Position numbers and translations under genes: made by a program. From contig AP025074.1 in the NCBI GenBank assembly GCA_036186865.1, positions 8,075,791-8,139,790 on the forward strand: a DNA stretch of 64,000 bases. The letters are read 5' to 3'. The stretch comes from Eustoma russellianum. Taxonomy: Eukaryota > Streptophyta > Magnoliopsida > Gentianales > Gentianaceae. The notes under the pieces were generated by a model. That model was not told the origin of the DNA and did no database searches. It saw nothing but the letters and a program-made list of their open reading frames with translations. This document shows positions 44,700 to 57,424 of this stretch, piece after piece (the first letter of the stretch is position 1; every line of letters begins with the position of its first letter).

Positions 44700-47110
44700 G
44701 CAGAAATCATGCCTAATTTAGAATGTAGGTTTTTGTACGTGACTTGATTTAGTGCTTTGGTGAATACGTCGGCTACTTGTGCTTCAGTGCGTACATGTTC
44801 TATAACAATATCTCTATTATTCACGTGATCACGAAGAAAGTGATATCATACTTCTATGTGCTTTGCCTTAGAGTGTAGTACGGGGTTCTTAGATAAATTT
44901 ATAGCACTCATGATATCACAATAAATGGAAATGCGATTTACTGTGATTCCAAAATCAGAACGTTGTTGTCTTAACCATAGAAGTTGTGTGCAACAAAGAC
45001 TAAGTGTCATATATTCAGCTTCAGTAGTAGATAATGCCACACTTGCTTGCTTTTTCGAAAACCAAGAAATTAATGAATTTCCTTTAAATTGACAAGTGCC
45101 ACTTGTGCTTTTTATATCTATTTTACATCCACCATAATCCGCATCCGTATAAGCATGCAAGTCGAATTCACAAACCTAAAGTGGGGGTGTGCTTAATGTA
45201 TTGAAATATTCTTTTTACAGCATTATAGTGAGACACTTTAGGTTGACTTTGAAAACATGCACACATACGTACACTAAACATGATATCGGGTCTACTTGCG
45301 GTAAGATAAAGCAAAGAACCAATCATAGACCTATATAAAGCATTGTCAAAGTCTTTTCCATTATCATCTTTATCTAGTTTAGTGGTGACACTCATAGGGA
45401 TGGGGGTGGTTTCAAGTTCTCAAAATTGAACTTTTTAATCATGTCATTCGCATATTTAACTTGACTTATATAGATGCCTTTACTAGCTTGTTTAATTTGT
45501 AAGCCAAGAAAATAATTCAATTTACCAACCATAGACATTTCAAACTCGGATTTCATGCAAGTTTCAAATTCTTCAACAAGTTTATGAGATGTAGATCCAA
45601 AATGATGTCATCAACATAAATTTGAATGATGAGTAAATCCGATTTATCTTGTTTCAAGAATAATGTGCTATCTATGGTGCCTTTTTTAAATCCATTTTGT
45701 AAAAGAAAAATAGCAAATCGATCATACCAAGCCCTAGGTGCTTGTTTTAAACCATATAGTGCCTTCTTTAATTTGTACACGTGATCAGGATATTTCAAAT
45801 CTTCAAAACTAGGTGGTTGGTTCATGTATACTTCTTCTTGTATAAAGTCATCTAAAAATGCACTTTTTACGTCCATTTGATAGAGTTTAAAATCTTTCAT
45901 GTAAGCAATAGCAAGTAATAATCGTATGGCTTCTAAACGTGTTACGGGTGCAAATGTTTTGTCGTAATCTATTCATTCTTCTTGATTATATCCCTGTGCT
46001 ACAAGTCTCGCTTTTTTCTAACAACTTTACCTTCTTCATTCATTTTATTTCTAAAGACCCACTTTGTGCGTATTATTGTCTTATCTTATGGTCGTGGCAC
46101 TAAATCTCATATATCATTTCTTACGAATTGATATAATTTATCATGCATAGCATCAAGCCAAGAAGAGTCATTCAATGCATCAAAAATGTTCTTAGGTTCA
46201 ATTTCGGATATCATAGCATGAAATTGGTTTATTTCATTCGGATTTATTCTTCTATGTAGTCGGACACCTTGAGTTATGTCGCCTATGATGAGATAATGTG
46301 AGTGATTCCTATGCCATATTGGTTGATTATTCTCTAAGTTTTCATACATTTCTAAATGGTCATGCATTTCTAGCGTGTTAGATTCTAAAATTTGTATAGT
46401 GATAGGATCATAACATCTATATGCTTTAGAATTCACAGAATATCCAACAAAGATGCATTCAATTGATTTAGATTCAAATTTATCTAGATTATCTTTTGTA
46501 TTCAAAACAAAGCATTTACAACCAAACATACGAAAGTAATCAATTTTAGGCATGCGATCATTTACTATTTCATAAGGAGTTTTATTTATTTTTTTTCTAA
46601 TCGACAAACGATTAACTATATAGCTTACACAATTTACGGCTTCCGCCCACAAAAATCTAAGCAACTTATTTTCACACGACATAGTTCTAGCGATTTCTTG
46701 TAGTGTCCTATTCTTTCTTTCTACTACTCCATTTAATTGCGGTGTCCTAGGTGGCGAAAATTCGTGTTTAATACATTTTTCTTCACAAAAAGCAATCATG
46801 TCCTTATTTTTAAATTCAACGCCTCTATCGCTTCTAATTTTTTCACATTCAAACCATATTCATTTTCAAATTGTTTTATTAGTTTAGCAATCTCAACGGC
46901 ACTATCATCTTTATTCACAAGAAATAAAGTCCATGTATAGCGAGAAAAATCGTCAATGATTATACATGCATAGTGGCATCCACCAAGACTCCTAGTGTGA
47001 CTAGGACCAAATAAATCAATGTGTAATAATTCTAAAACTCTAGGCGTGCTAATTTCATTTTTAGATTTTAGTGACTCGCGTGTTTGTTTGTCTTTTGATA
47101 CAAGATTCAC
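44700..47110 (-). pseudogene. pol: Copia-2 Pol: integrase, RT, RNase H (copy 2), broken
   Basis: In sense order: an integrase core piece (LLHIDLFGPSHTRSLGG, IIDDFSRYTWTLF at 47110-46796), a frameshift, then HEFSPPRTPQLNGVVERKNR and FLWAEAVNC (46799-46107). RT resumes with YQMDVKSAFLDDF, YGLKQAPRAWYDRF and IQIYVDDII (45900-45553), followed by the duplicated RNase H (HAYTDADYGG, STTEAEYM) with frameshifts near 45165. There are stops and indels throughout, so it is inactive. Confidence 0.88.
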
Positions 47111-47660
47111 ACAACTATAAGTTGTCTAAATCAAGTTTAAGCAATCCTCGTATTAGATTCTTTCGTTGAAGTTTTTCAAGCGTTGAGATTCCAATGTGTC
47201 CTAATCGCCTATGCCACAGATTTACGTTAGGTTCATTTGGTATAAAACATTTAACTTTAGCGTCTAACATGTCATCCATAGAAAGTGTAAAAATATTTCT
47301 CTCTTTTTCCTTTTAATACCATTTCTTCGTTTTTGTTTACTATGTTGCAATATGGGTGAGTGAAACACACATCAAAGCCATTTTCAAGAAACTGTGAGAT
47401 GCTAAGCAAGTTATATGAAAGATTACTTACCAATAAACCGTTGGAGATTTGAAGGGTACTTGGGCTTCCAATTGTACCTTTTCTGAAGATTTTTCCTGCA
47501 TTGTTATCTCCAAAAGTCACTGATCTACCTTTTGTGACCCTTTTCAACTTTGAAAACAGGCTTGGGTCACCCGTCATGTGCCTCGAGCATCCACTGTCTA
47601 GAAACCACTTGATTGATGTATGTGTACCCTGCAAAGTGTAACAACAATTTAGGTACCCTT
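47111..47660 (-). pseudogene. pol: Copia-2 protease and GAG-pre-integrase region
   Basis: Frame 47634-47272 carries WFLDSGCSRHMTGDPSLF, the copia protease active site, then RSVTFGDNNAGKI and LLVSNLSYNLLSISQ. Downstream, in broken frames to 47111, are the histidines and cysteines of the HHCC finger (LGHIGISTLEKL, CESCIK-like). Here protease is in frame with the following residues, unlike in Copia-1. Confidence 0.82.
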
Positions 47661-47688
47661 TTATTTTAGGTCCTTACGAGTTAGTTCT

Positions 47689-49610
47689 TCACCTCTTTGT
47701 AAAAGTACCTTTCGGTATCCATACTTGGGTGACCTTTCTCGGTCTAACAAATGGTGAGAATGTAGATGAAGAAGCAATATAGTGGACATGAGGTGAGAAT
47801 ACATTTGGCCTTTGGCCGAGAATTCCCTTATGAATATTGTATGGTTGTCGTTTTTGATATGTTCTTGTGTTTGTGTGCATAGTGCGTGATCTAGATGCAT
47901 GAAATGAATGTCGTGTATGCATTAATGGTTTCTTCTCATATCTATACAGTACATAATTATATCTTGTATGATATGCAGAAGAAGCATGATTAGATGAAGA
48001 AAGAGGAGGTCTAGGCAACTTCTTAGGCGCCACATATATCTTGGGTGCATCTATTTTCTTAGACGGAATGATTTTAGTTGATTTATTTAATGTATCGTTT
48101 TTCTCAACATATCCTAATCCAGTTTTATCACTATCATGTTTTTGTGAAGAAATGATGCGATCTAGCATGTTTGTTCCCGTGTCAAATTGTTTCACCATTT
48201 TCTCTAAATCTGCATTCCTTGATTTCAAATTTGAAATCTCAGATTTCATTTTATTATTTTGTGTCGTTAATGATGACACCTCTAATTTCAATGCATTGAT
48301 TATGCAAGATGACTCTTCTTTTGAATCATTAATTGCGAAACAAGGTTCGTGTTAGACGATTCTAACAACTTCTTGTCTTCAATTAACTGTTTCTTTTCTT
48401 TTGCGAGAGTCTTTGTGAATTTATGCAATTCTAAATATTGACTAAATAGATCATCATATGAAGGTTCAGAATCAGAGTCAGAATCAGAAGATACCTCGTT
48501 TGATGCTTTAGATACAAAGCATACTTGTGTCGTCTCTTCTTCGGTATCAATCCCAGAGTCGGATGTGTCACTCCAAGTGGAGGCCTTGAGAGCTCTTCTC
48601 CTTTGTTTAGTTTCTGAGACGAGTCTAGTTTTGGTCCGATCCTTGTCAAGGTGTTTGTTCGTTTGTTTGTCCTTGTTAGGGCAGTCATATGACAAGTGTC
48701 CAAGTTTTTCGCATTCATAGCATTTTACGTCCTTGTCATTAATTTTATTTTTATTTCTTTTAGTTGAAATGGCCTTAGGTTTGTTTTTAAATGACTTTCT
48801 CATAAATTTTCTCAAACCTTTAGCCAATAGTATTAGATCATCATTGTTTGATTCGGAATCACTATCATCTACGTGATCGGAAGAAGTAGAGACGTATTCA
48901 TTTGATTTAAAAGCAATAGTATTATCTTGTTTTGACGTTGATTCCGATTTCCTTAATGTAAGTTTGTTTTCGTATAACTTTAGCGATCCGATTAGTTCCT
49001 CCATTTTTATTGATTTCGTTTCTTTACTCTCCTCAATTGATGTGACTTTAGGGTCCCATTCGGATTGGAGACTTCTCAATACCTTTTGGACCTTTTCCTG
49101 CGTAGAGAAAGCTTTGCCAAGAGACTCAAGAGAATCATAGATATTAGCCAATCGTAAATCCATATCAACAATAGATTCATTTGGCAATAATTTGAAAGAT
49201 TCAAGAGTGGACATAAGCATATTTATTTTAGATTCCTTAACTTGGCTAGTCCCTTCGTGTTTCATTTCTATAATTCTCCACATCTTTTGAGCACTAGAGC
49301 AATTAGACACGTAACTTGATTCACTTTTACTTAGCCCGTTTAAGAGTAGTTGCATGGCTCTAGCATTCATACTTAGTCTCTTTTTTCCATCACTAGTGTA
49401 TTCTTGTTTCGGTTTTATAACTTCTAGTGTGACATCATCAACAGCAGATCACTTAGATGGAACAAATGGACCGTCTTCTATAATAGACCACAAATCAATA
49501 TCGATAGCCATAAGAAAGATTTTCATTCTAAGTTTCCATTGGATAAAGGAGTCACCATCAAAAGAGGAGGCCTTTGACTAGACATACCTTCTTGCTCCGT
49601 TTTGAAGCTA
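47689..49610 (-). pseudogene. gag: Copia-2 Gag, broken by frameshifts and by element F
   Basis: The start codon is at 58411 (MTTT..), beyond element F. The gene resumes at 49610 as SFKTEQEGMSSQRPPL, with a one-base loss shortly after. Frame 49370-48300 has AMQLLLNGLSKSESS, LRSLQSEWDPKVTSIEES and a CCHC knuckle (CYECEKLGHLSYDC). After a break near 48300-48350, frame 48291-47689 has the coiled coil and TGLGYVEK, ending RKVTQVWIPKGTF. It is collinear with the intact Copia-1 Gag. Confidence 0.88.
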
Positions 49611-49615
49611 GTGGT

Positions 49616-49977
49616 TGATGCGTGCAACTCATGGGCTCCTATTATTCCACCTTCCAAACGTCCTTCACAAAGGGTTAGGCATAAGGAAGAAGACTTCCCC
49701 TTACTTCCTTAGTGATAAAAACGTATAGATCAAACGAGCAAGACCAACACTTTAAGATGGTTGTTGATCAGGCAAACCAATATGGCCCTCCTGGACGGCA
49801 CCTTTAAGCAATGGCAATACCTTCAAAATGCTCAAGTTTGAAGGATCTTAACCTAGGTTTTTAATGCAAAACCAATAAAACAAAGTCTCACACAAAGTGA
49901 AAGAAATATCAAGAATTCTTATTCATCAAAAGGTGGTCTCCCTAGGCGCCCCAAAGGCTCTATTTATAGGTTGAGAT
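49616..49977 (-). repeat. LTR piece of gypsy F (left)
   Basis: TGATGCGTGCAACTC..TATTTATAGGTTGAG. It breaks off just past the TATA box (reversed) and joins directly to the PBS. Confidence 0.85.
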
Positions 49978-49989
49978 TGGTATCAGAGC
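49978..49989 (+). promoter_or_regulatory. Primer-binding site of the gag-pol block in F
   Basis: TGGTATCAGAGC on the + strand, while the adjacent LTR reads on the - strand. Confidence 0.9.
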
Positions 49990-51639
49990 CCAGGTTACTC
50001 TATTCAACCATCTATCATTTCCTTTTTCGTTTGAGTCTAGTCATTTTAAGTTCAGTTGTGTCCTTCTTCTACTCCTCACTCTACACGCCTTGTCTTGCAT
50101 TTCAAAAAAAAACGTCCACGTTGCCTTGAGTCTTTGCATGTTGCTGCATTTTGCATTTCATCATTCAAGTGTCATCTCTTTTATTTCCTTTTCGCATCAC
50201 AATCTGATTTTGAGTCGTTCAAACTTGAACAAATTAGGGTTTGTTGCGTTTTAGGTTACATTCAGCCTTCTTTTAAAATATTACAACCATCAGCCTATAA
50301 AGCTACCTCGGTTTGAAATCATCTTGTTGCTACCGAAGCTTTTAGTTGTTGATGATTGTATGCATCTTGTGATTCGCATTGTGATTGATTTCATGCTTTA
50401 AATCAAGTTAGTCCTACGTGTGTTTGTCTTCACGAACCATTTTCAACAACAAAACCCTAATCCTACCCCCACAACCCACGCCCAATCAGCCCCCACCCTA
50501 ACCCAACCCCAAAACTCACCAACCTGATTCCAAACAACCCTATTTACACCCCCAACGAAAAGCCCCAAATCAATTTTCTCAAACACAATCAGAATCTAAA
50601 GATCCCAATTCATTCAAATAAACCCTAACCCTAGAATTTGAATTTTGTTCAAATTCTGTCCTAAACCAACCAATATCCAAATTGACCACACAAATCATCA
50701 AGTACCAACCCAAACAGTCCATTTACAACGCCCATTCCATTCCCAAAACCTCATTCCGCAAATTCCCAAAACGTTCAAAAAAACCCTAAATCAAAAAAAC
50801 CCTAACCCCATTTGGCCCTACCCCAATTTCCCTCACTTTCCAAGGTTATTTTTGTTGCAAGTCCAAGTTACAAATTGCATCTTAAATACATCGCACTATT
50901 CTGTCCAAAAAACGAAAGTGCTAAGTGCAAAGCGTGTGAAATTTCAATTCTGCCCCTAGTAAAAAAAAGAGAATCTGAACCTTGCTCACTTGAAATAGCA
51001 AGGTAGAAAAAGAAAAACAAAAGAACAAGAGAAAAGAAAAGGGCAAAACGTTTGTGCATTGCGTGGAAAATTTTTGGTACGATTTGCAAACCTTGGATAC
51101 CGTATTTCGTTCCTTGCTACATACAACCACTATTCTCCTTGTCCTACTCTTCTTGAACCAATCACACACTTGGTTGCTCGATTGTTGCATGACTTGAACC
51201 ATTTTGTGGATAGTAAGTGCATAGAGTCAAAATTAACTAAAGATTGCCCACGGCAACCCTTAGTTTATCTTTGGTTCAGCCGTATACATCAACTTTGGTT
51301 GCTTATTTTCTTTGAATCTTAGTAGAAAGTTCAAGTTTGTGTTCATTTCAATTGATTCTACTTTGATACTAATTGCTGCAACTTGAACGCAAAAAGGAAG
51401 AAACAAGTGGAGAACATTGTGATTTGAAGAAGCATTGGCAATACACTTTCTTATTGATCACTTTGATCCTTCTTAACTTCAGGTTATCCAAGAACCAAAT
51501 GGTAAGAGAGTGGAAAGACGAGAAAGCGGAGTGTTCATAGTTTGTTTTTTTACTAATCCCTTAACGTTTGCTTATCTTTGTGTTAGTTTGCTTCTTTTCT
51601 TCTCTTTTCGTTTTTTTAATTGATCACTTTAGGTAAAAC
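49990..51639 (+). other. Leader of the gag-pol block in F
   Basis: This untranslated leader is close to 2130-3815. It contains AAACCCTAA boxes, the stem-loop at 51243-51258 and a putative 131-bp intron (donor ATG|GTAAGAG at 51502, acceptor CACTTTAG at 51632) ending just before the gag ATG at 51640. No gene is seen. Confidence 0.75.
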
Positions 51640-54600
51640 ATGGATAGCAGCACCCACTCCGCATCTAGCAAGTCAAAAGAGGCCAAAACTGTTGACAACA
51701 CGCAACAACAAATGCTAGAGATACTTAAGAAACTCATGCATGACAATGCGGTAATTAAGCATCGCTTGGAAGACGTGGAGCAAAGCTACAAAACAAGTGA
51801 TGGACAAGGTACAAGCAGGGCTGTTTCCCTACCACAACCTAGGCGCCACCCACCAGAGGAAGTTGAAGATGACAACCTTAGACCGCCACACATCGAGGCA
51901 CGAAGGTTTGTTCCTCCTACACAACCAAGAAGGTACGTCCCACGAAGGTACAACGATGACAAATTCCATATGAGCATGATGATTATGACTTTGATGACCA
52001 CCCTCCCCGTGGTTACCAAAGACGCCAAAATCCCCTTTTCCCGCAAGATGACGATTTTTCTCAAAACAAAAATAAATATCCCCACGTTTTATGGTAAAAG
52101 TAATGCGGAGGAATATTTAGAATGGGAAACCAAAGTGGATTTAATCTTTTCTTGTACCAATTATAGTGAATTACAAAAAGTGAGGTACGCTTCTATTGAG
52201 TTTTCTAGTTATGCACTTAATTGGTGGACAAATTTGTGTCGAAATAGAACTAAGACAAGGCAACCTCCAATTGCCACTTGGGAAGAAATGAAGTTTGAAA
52301 TGAGACAACGTTTTATCCCAAACAATTATGAGAGTTCTATTTTCACGAGTTTGCAAAACTTACGTCAAGGTTCCAAAAGTGTAGACGAGTATTATAAAGA
52401 GTTAGAAATTTTGTTGGAAAGGTCTAACTTGCAGGAACCTGAAGAAGCCCCCAAGGCTCGTTTCTTACATGGTTTAAACATGGAGATCGCGCAAAGGGTT
52501 GACCTTCAACCTTATCTCGACCTCACGACCATGGTCTATATGGTGGAAAAGATTGAACATCAAATAAAGGTACATAGTTCCTCCAATTGCAATTCCACTT
52601 ATCGTACTAATCAGTCTTCATCAAGGTTTTCCAACAAGCCTTCAGGAACGGGAAGTTCACGGCCTATAGGAGACCAATCACGTGACCAAGGTGCGTCACA
52701 GAGAATGGACAATCGTGTGCAATCCACACAAAGGAGAGAGGACCGCAACCAACAAAAGGCTCCTATCAGAAATTCTTCTGATCCCTCAAACAGGTTTAGA
52801 GACATTAAATGTTATAAATGTCAAGGACGTGGTCACATAGGAAAAGAGTGTCCTAATACAAAACGAATCATGTTAATTGAGGAGACAAATGAATATGTGT
52901 CTGAGTCCGAGCATGAAAACGAGTCTGAGCATGATAATGAAATTGAACCTGAAGAGGATCTAGGCACATTAGATGATTTTGACACTAAGGAGTTTCTTGT
53001 TGTGCGTCGAGCTTTAAATGCATATCCAAAATTAGATGATCACGAACAACATCGAAAAAACATTTTCCATATTCATTGCATGATAAATGGTAAAGTATGC
53101 ACCATGATCATTGATTCCGAATCTTGTGCGAATGTGGCTAGTATCGAATTGGTAAGAAAATTGAATTTACCTATGACTAATCATCCGCATGCTTACAAAC
53201 TTGCCTGGCTTAATGATTGCGGTGAAGTTAATGTAAGTAAACAAGTTTTGATTTCTCTTAGCATTTGTAGCTACAAAGATGATGTTTTATGCGATGTTGC
53301 ACCAATGCATGCTAGTCATATCTTACTTGATAGGCCATGGCAATTTGATCGACATGTGACATATGATGGTTATTTGAATCGTTATTCTTTCAAATTGAAT
53401 GGCAAATTATACAAATTGCATGCACTTCCACCCCACAAAGTCCACGAGCATCACCAACGCATGCCTAAGTCTGGGGCCAATCCTAAGGAAAAAGAAGCCG
53501 AGAGAAAATTCGTGGAGTGTATGAAAAGTGAGAATAAAAAACACGAGAGCAAGGGGAAAGAGGTAGTGCCCCTAAGTGTCAATGAGTCTAAAAAGAAGTG
53601 TGGGTATTTCGCAAGGAAAAGAGAGGTCACACGCGCCCTTTATAACAACCAAACTGTCCTCATCATCATCTCAAAGTCGTGTCACCTTGCCCTAGAAGAA
53701 CTCCCACCAAGCTTACCTACCTCAGTTGCGTCCCTTATCCAAGAATATGAAGTTCTATTTCCCTCCGAACCACCATCCGGATTACCACCCATTAGAGGAA
53801 TAGAACACCAAATCGACTTTGTCCCAGGAGCCGTGTTACCCAATCGACCAGCCTATCGAGCCAACCCCGAAGAAACCAAAGAAATCCAAAGGCAAGTAGA
53901 GGAGCTCCTAGTGAGCGGACAAGTCCGAGAGAGCCTAAGCCCATCTGCCGTCCCAGTCATTTTAGTACCCAAAAAGGATGGAACGTGGAGAATGTGTACC
54001 GATTGCCGAGCTATAAACAAAATTACCGTCAAGTATAGGTACCTCATACCTAGGCTAGACGATATGTTGGACATGTTGCACGGATCTAAATTCTTCACCA
54101 AAATCGACCTTAAGCAAGGGTACTTCCAGGTACGCATTAGAGAAGGGGACGAATGGAAGACTGCATTCAAAACCAAGTTTGGGCTGCATGAGTGGTTAGT
54201 GATGCCCTTCGGGCTCACCAACGCCCCTAGCACCTTTATGAGGCTAATGAATGAAGTCTTACGAGCGTTCATAGGCCGATTTGTTGTTGTTTATTTCGAT
54301 GATATCCTAATCTATTCCCAAACCATAGAAGATCATCTTGACCATATTAGAGCCGTTTTCGAAAAGCTTAAGCAAGAACAACTTTACGCAAACTTTAAGA
54401 AGTGCTCCTTTTGTTTAGAACGCGTAGTTTTCTAGGCTTTGTCATTTCGGCTGAGGGAGTAGAAATGGATGAGGAAAAGGTTAGGTCAATTGTGGAGTGG
54501 CCTATACCTAAGATTGTAGGGGAAGTTCGCAGTTTCCATAGACTTGCAAGTTTTTATAGACGCTTTTTCAAAGATTTTTCTTCCATAGCTGCACCCCTAA

Positions 54601-55091
54601 ACGAAATTGTGAAAAAAGATGTGCCTTTTAGGTGGGAAGAACCACAACAACAGGTATTTGATGAACTTCAACGTAGGCTGACCACTGCACCCATACTTAG
54701 GCTACCAAATTTTGAAGAGACCTTTGAGATCGAGTGTGATGCAAGTGTAGTGGGTATAGGCGCAATTTTAACCCAAGGTAAGAAACCCATAGCCTATTTT
54801 AGTGAGAAATTGAAAGGAGCTGCATTGAATTACTCTACCTACGATAAAGAACTTTATGCCCTTGTGAGATCCCTACAAACATGGCAACACTATCTTCGAC
54901 CTAAAGAGTTTGTGATCCACACTGACCACGAAAGCCTTAAGTATCTTAAAGGGCAGGGAAAGTTGAACAAAAGACATGCCAAATGGGTAGAGTACATAGA
55001 ACAATTCCCTTACGTGATTAAGTACAAACAAGGAAAGGAAAATATAGTAGCTGATGCCCTCTCTAGGAGATACACATTAGTGACTACGTAA
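51640..55091 (+). pseudogene. gag-pol: Gypsy Gag-protease-RT-RNase H polyprotein, one frameshift
   Basis: The frame starts MDSSTHSASSKSK at the intron acceptor and is open for 931 codons. Domains: Gag (NIPTFYGKSNAEEYLEW ~145 on, SVDEYYKELEILLERS), CCHC knuckle CYKCQGRGHIGKEC (~390), protease IIDSESCANVAS (~490; the usual DSG is DSE), RT (VPVILVPKKDGTWRMCTD, KIDLKQGYFQV ~820, VVVYFDDILIYS ~884). A one-base loss near 54430 shifts the frame. It continues as FLGFVISAEGVEMDE, then RNase H (FEIECDASVVGIG, YSTYDKELYALV, HTDHESLKYL, ADALSRR) to a TAA at 55089. This is the best-preserved gypsy Pol in the window. The broken protease and frameshift make it inactive. Confidence 0.92.
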
Positions 55092-55645
55092 TCGTCACGC
55101 TTTTTAGGGTTCGAATCACTTAAGGAATTGTATCCCAATGACCACGACTTTGCACCATTTTCGAGGCTTGCAAAGAGGCACCATTTGGGAAATTCTATAT
55201 ACGTGAGGGTTATCTTTTCAAAGAACATAAGTTGTGTGTTCCCCAAACATCCCTACGAGAAGCATTGACTAGAGAAGCCCATGGGGGAAGTTTAATGGGT
55301 CATTTCAGAGTGTTCAAAACCCTTGAAACTCTTAAGGAACATTTCTATTGGCCTCACATGAGAGTAGACATCGAGAGGTTGTGTGGTAGTTGCATCAATT
55401 GCAAACAAGCCAAATCCAAGTCCCAACCACATGGCCTTTACACGCCTTTACCCGTCCCTGATTCACCTTGGATTGACATTTCCATGGACTTTGTTTTAGG
55501 ACTTCCTAGGTCTCGGGGAGGACGCGATAGTTTTTATGTTGTGGTTGATCGCTTTTCAAAAATGGCACATTTCATTGCATGTAGGAAAGTTGATGATGCC
55601 ACACATGTTGCTGATTTATTCTTCAAAGAAATTGTGAGATTGCAA
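55092..55645 (+). pseudogene. pol: Gypsy integrase N-terminal part, truncated
   Basis: A frameshift near 55150 precedes frame 55232-55651. It has the HHCC finger (REAHGGSLMGHFRVFKTLE, LCGSCINCKQAKS) and the start of the catalytic core (PWIDISMDFVLGLPRSRGG, VVVDRFSKMAHF, FKEIVRL). It stops where sequence changes to LTR in the opposite sense at ~55645. The missing second half is on the other strand at 56885-57424, although the DDE middle part is absent. Confidence 0.88.
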
Positions 55646-56867
55646 GTTTGAAGGATCTTAACCTAGGTTTTTAATGCAAAACTAAGAAAACAAAGTCTCA
55701 CACAAAGTGGAAGAAATATCAAGAATTCTTATTCATCAAAAGGTGGTCTCCCTAGGCGCCCCAAAGGCTCTATTTATAGGCTGAGATTGAGCCTTAAAAT
55801 GTCTAGAACTAATTCAAAATAAAGCTAGCTAGCAATGTTTGAAAATTGAAAACTATTTGAATTCAAAGCTAAAACAAATTCTAGCTAAAATCTTAAAAAC
55901 TTGCAAGACATTATCTCCCTATGTCCAGCCGCGCTTGATGTCAAATAATATCTCGGATAAGCTGATTTGATAAGTAGGATGAGGCTTGAAGTTGAATTCA
56001 AGAGTTGGTTGATTTTGAATTCAAGTTGAGTTTGAATTTGAGTTCACTTTGAATTTGGCTCTTGCTTACCCTTTACCTTCCAGCCGAATATGATGCTTCT
56101 TTTAGCCTTGGAAATCTGATTTTGATGATGATAAAATGCCTGGAATTGAATTCAAATGATGGTTGAAGTTTGAATTCAAAATTGAGTTGAATTTGAATTC
56201 AAACTTGGATTCAATTTGAATTGGCATTTATCCTTCCCTTATCCTTCAAGGTGGCGTGTGTATGGCTGGAAAATAGGCTGAGATCTCCTTGAATTTTAAG
56301 TCTCCAATTTGGTTGAAACTTGAATTCAAATCATGGTTGAGTTTAAATTCAAGTTTATCTTCAAGTTCAAATTCAGGTAGGATTTCATCCTTCAATTCAA
56401 AGTGGCCGGCCCCCTTTTGTGATCCTTGGAGAAGATTTGATTTCAATTTGGATAAGGAATTCCATCTAGGACACATTTGAATTTGTCTTTGTGGAGAAAA
56501 ACATTCCTTTCAAGGCAACATTCCTTTTATTCCCTTCTTTTGTGACACACGCCTATAATGCTCTTTTTTGGGCCTCCATTTTATTTGGTTTTTCCATGTA
56601 CCTAATCTGCCTACAAGGAAAACACATAAAACAAAGATCAAAAGAAAACAAGATAAATTTCAAGATAAAGAAAGCACACACACGTTTACACACACTCAAG
56701 GTGAAGGTTCAATGAAATGAACCCAAGGAATCTTAGGTTCATCTTGAACATGCTTGTACAAGAAGGTGGCAACTTGATGACAAAGTTCTCTTGCCCTCCT
56801 TCTTGTCATAGGACCTTTGACCTCTTGATGGGGCCCTTGATCCTCATCGGACCCTTGATCCTCATCA
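55645..56867 (-). repeat. LTR piece of gypsy F (middle)
   Basis: It runs from AGTTTGAAGGATC to the terminus CATCA at 56867. Its first ~140 bases, including the TATA box, duplicate 49833-49977. Confidence 0.85.
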
Positions 56868-56884
56868 ATCCCCCCTCCTTAAAA
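56868..56884 (-). promoter_or_regulatory. Polypurine tract of gypsy F
   Basis: On the - strand TTAAGGAGGGGGGAT directly before the LTR, at the end of the integrase codons. Confidence 0.8.
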
Positions 56885-57424
56885 GGATTCGTCCTCGAAT
56901 CAAAAAGGTCATCAGTGAAAGGGGTGAGGTCAGCAACATTAAAAGTAGGCGAAATTGAACCATACCTTTCGGGAAGATCAAGGATGTATGCATTGTCACC
57001 TATACGTTTCAAAACTTTGAAAGGTCCATCGTCTCGAGGTAACAGCTTTGACTTTCTCTCATTGGGAAATCTTTCTTTGCGCAAATGTAACCACACTAAA
57101 TCTCCAGGTTTAAACACAACTCGTTTTCTATGTTTGTTAGCTCGTCTTTCATAAGCTTTGTTTTTCTTTTCAAGTTGTGTTTTAACTTGTTCATGCAGTT
57201 TCTTTATCTTTTCCGCTTTTTGTTTACCATCAAGACCAAAACGTTCATGCACAGGAATAGGAATCAAATCGAGGGGAGACAAGGGATTAAAGCCATACAT
57301 GATTTCAAATGGACTATGCAAAGTACCGTGATGGACACTCCTATTGTACGCAAATTCGATATATGGTAAACAATCTTCCCAATGTTTAACGTGTTTTTGC
57401 AAAATTACACGCAAAAGTCAGGCA
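56885..57424 (-). pseudogene. pol: Integrase C-terminal part of gypsy F
   Basis: An open frame (57414 downward, 202 codons) begins in the integrase core C-terminal part (HVKHWEDCLPYIEFAYNRSV, PFEIMYGFNPLSPLDLIP). It goes through a Lys-rich helix to FKPGDLVWLHLRKERFP, GDGPFKVLKRIGDNAYILDLP, FNVADLTPF and DSRTNPFKEGG. Past the polypurine tract it reads GLMRIKGP.. in the frame offset by one from the conserved GPMTRRRAREL tail, and stops at 56806. No chromodomain is visible. Confidence 0.88.

Larger units (their letters stand above)
41562..45590 (-). repeat. 2-kb tandem duplication in Copia-2
   Basis: Unit 1 (about 41562-43570) and unit 2 (about 43571-45590) each contain the end of the 3' LTR, the polypurine region and the RT/RNase H end of pol. 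They break at the same pol position (..TTCAACAAGTTTA). The units have diverged: unit 1 lacks a 25-30 base palindromic piece kept by unit 2 (44160-44200) and by the right LTR, and the AT repeat lengths differ. Confidence 0.85.
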
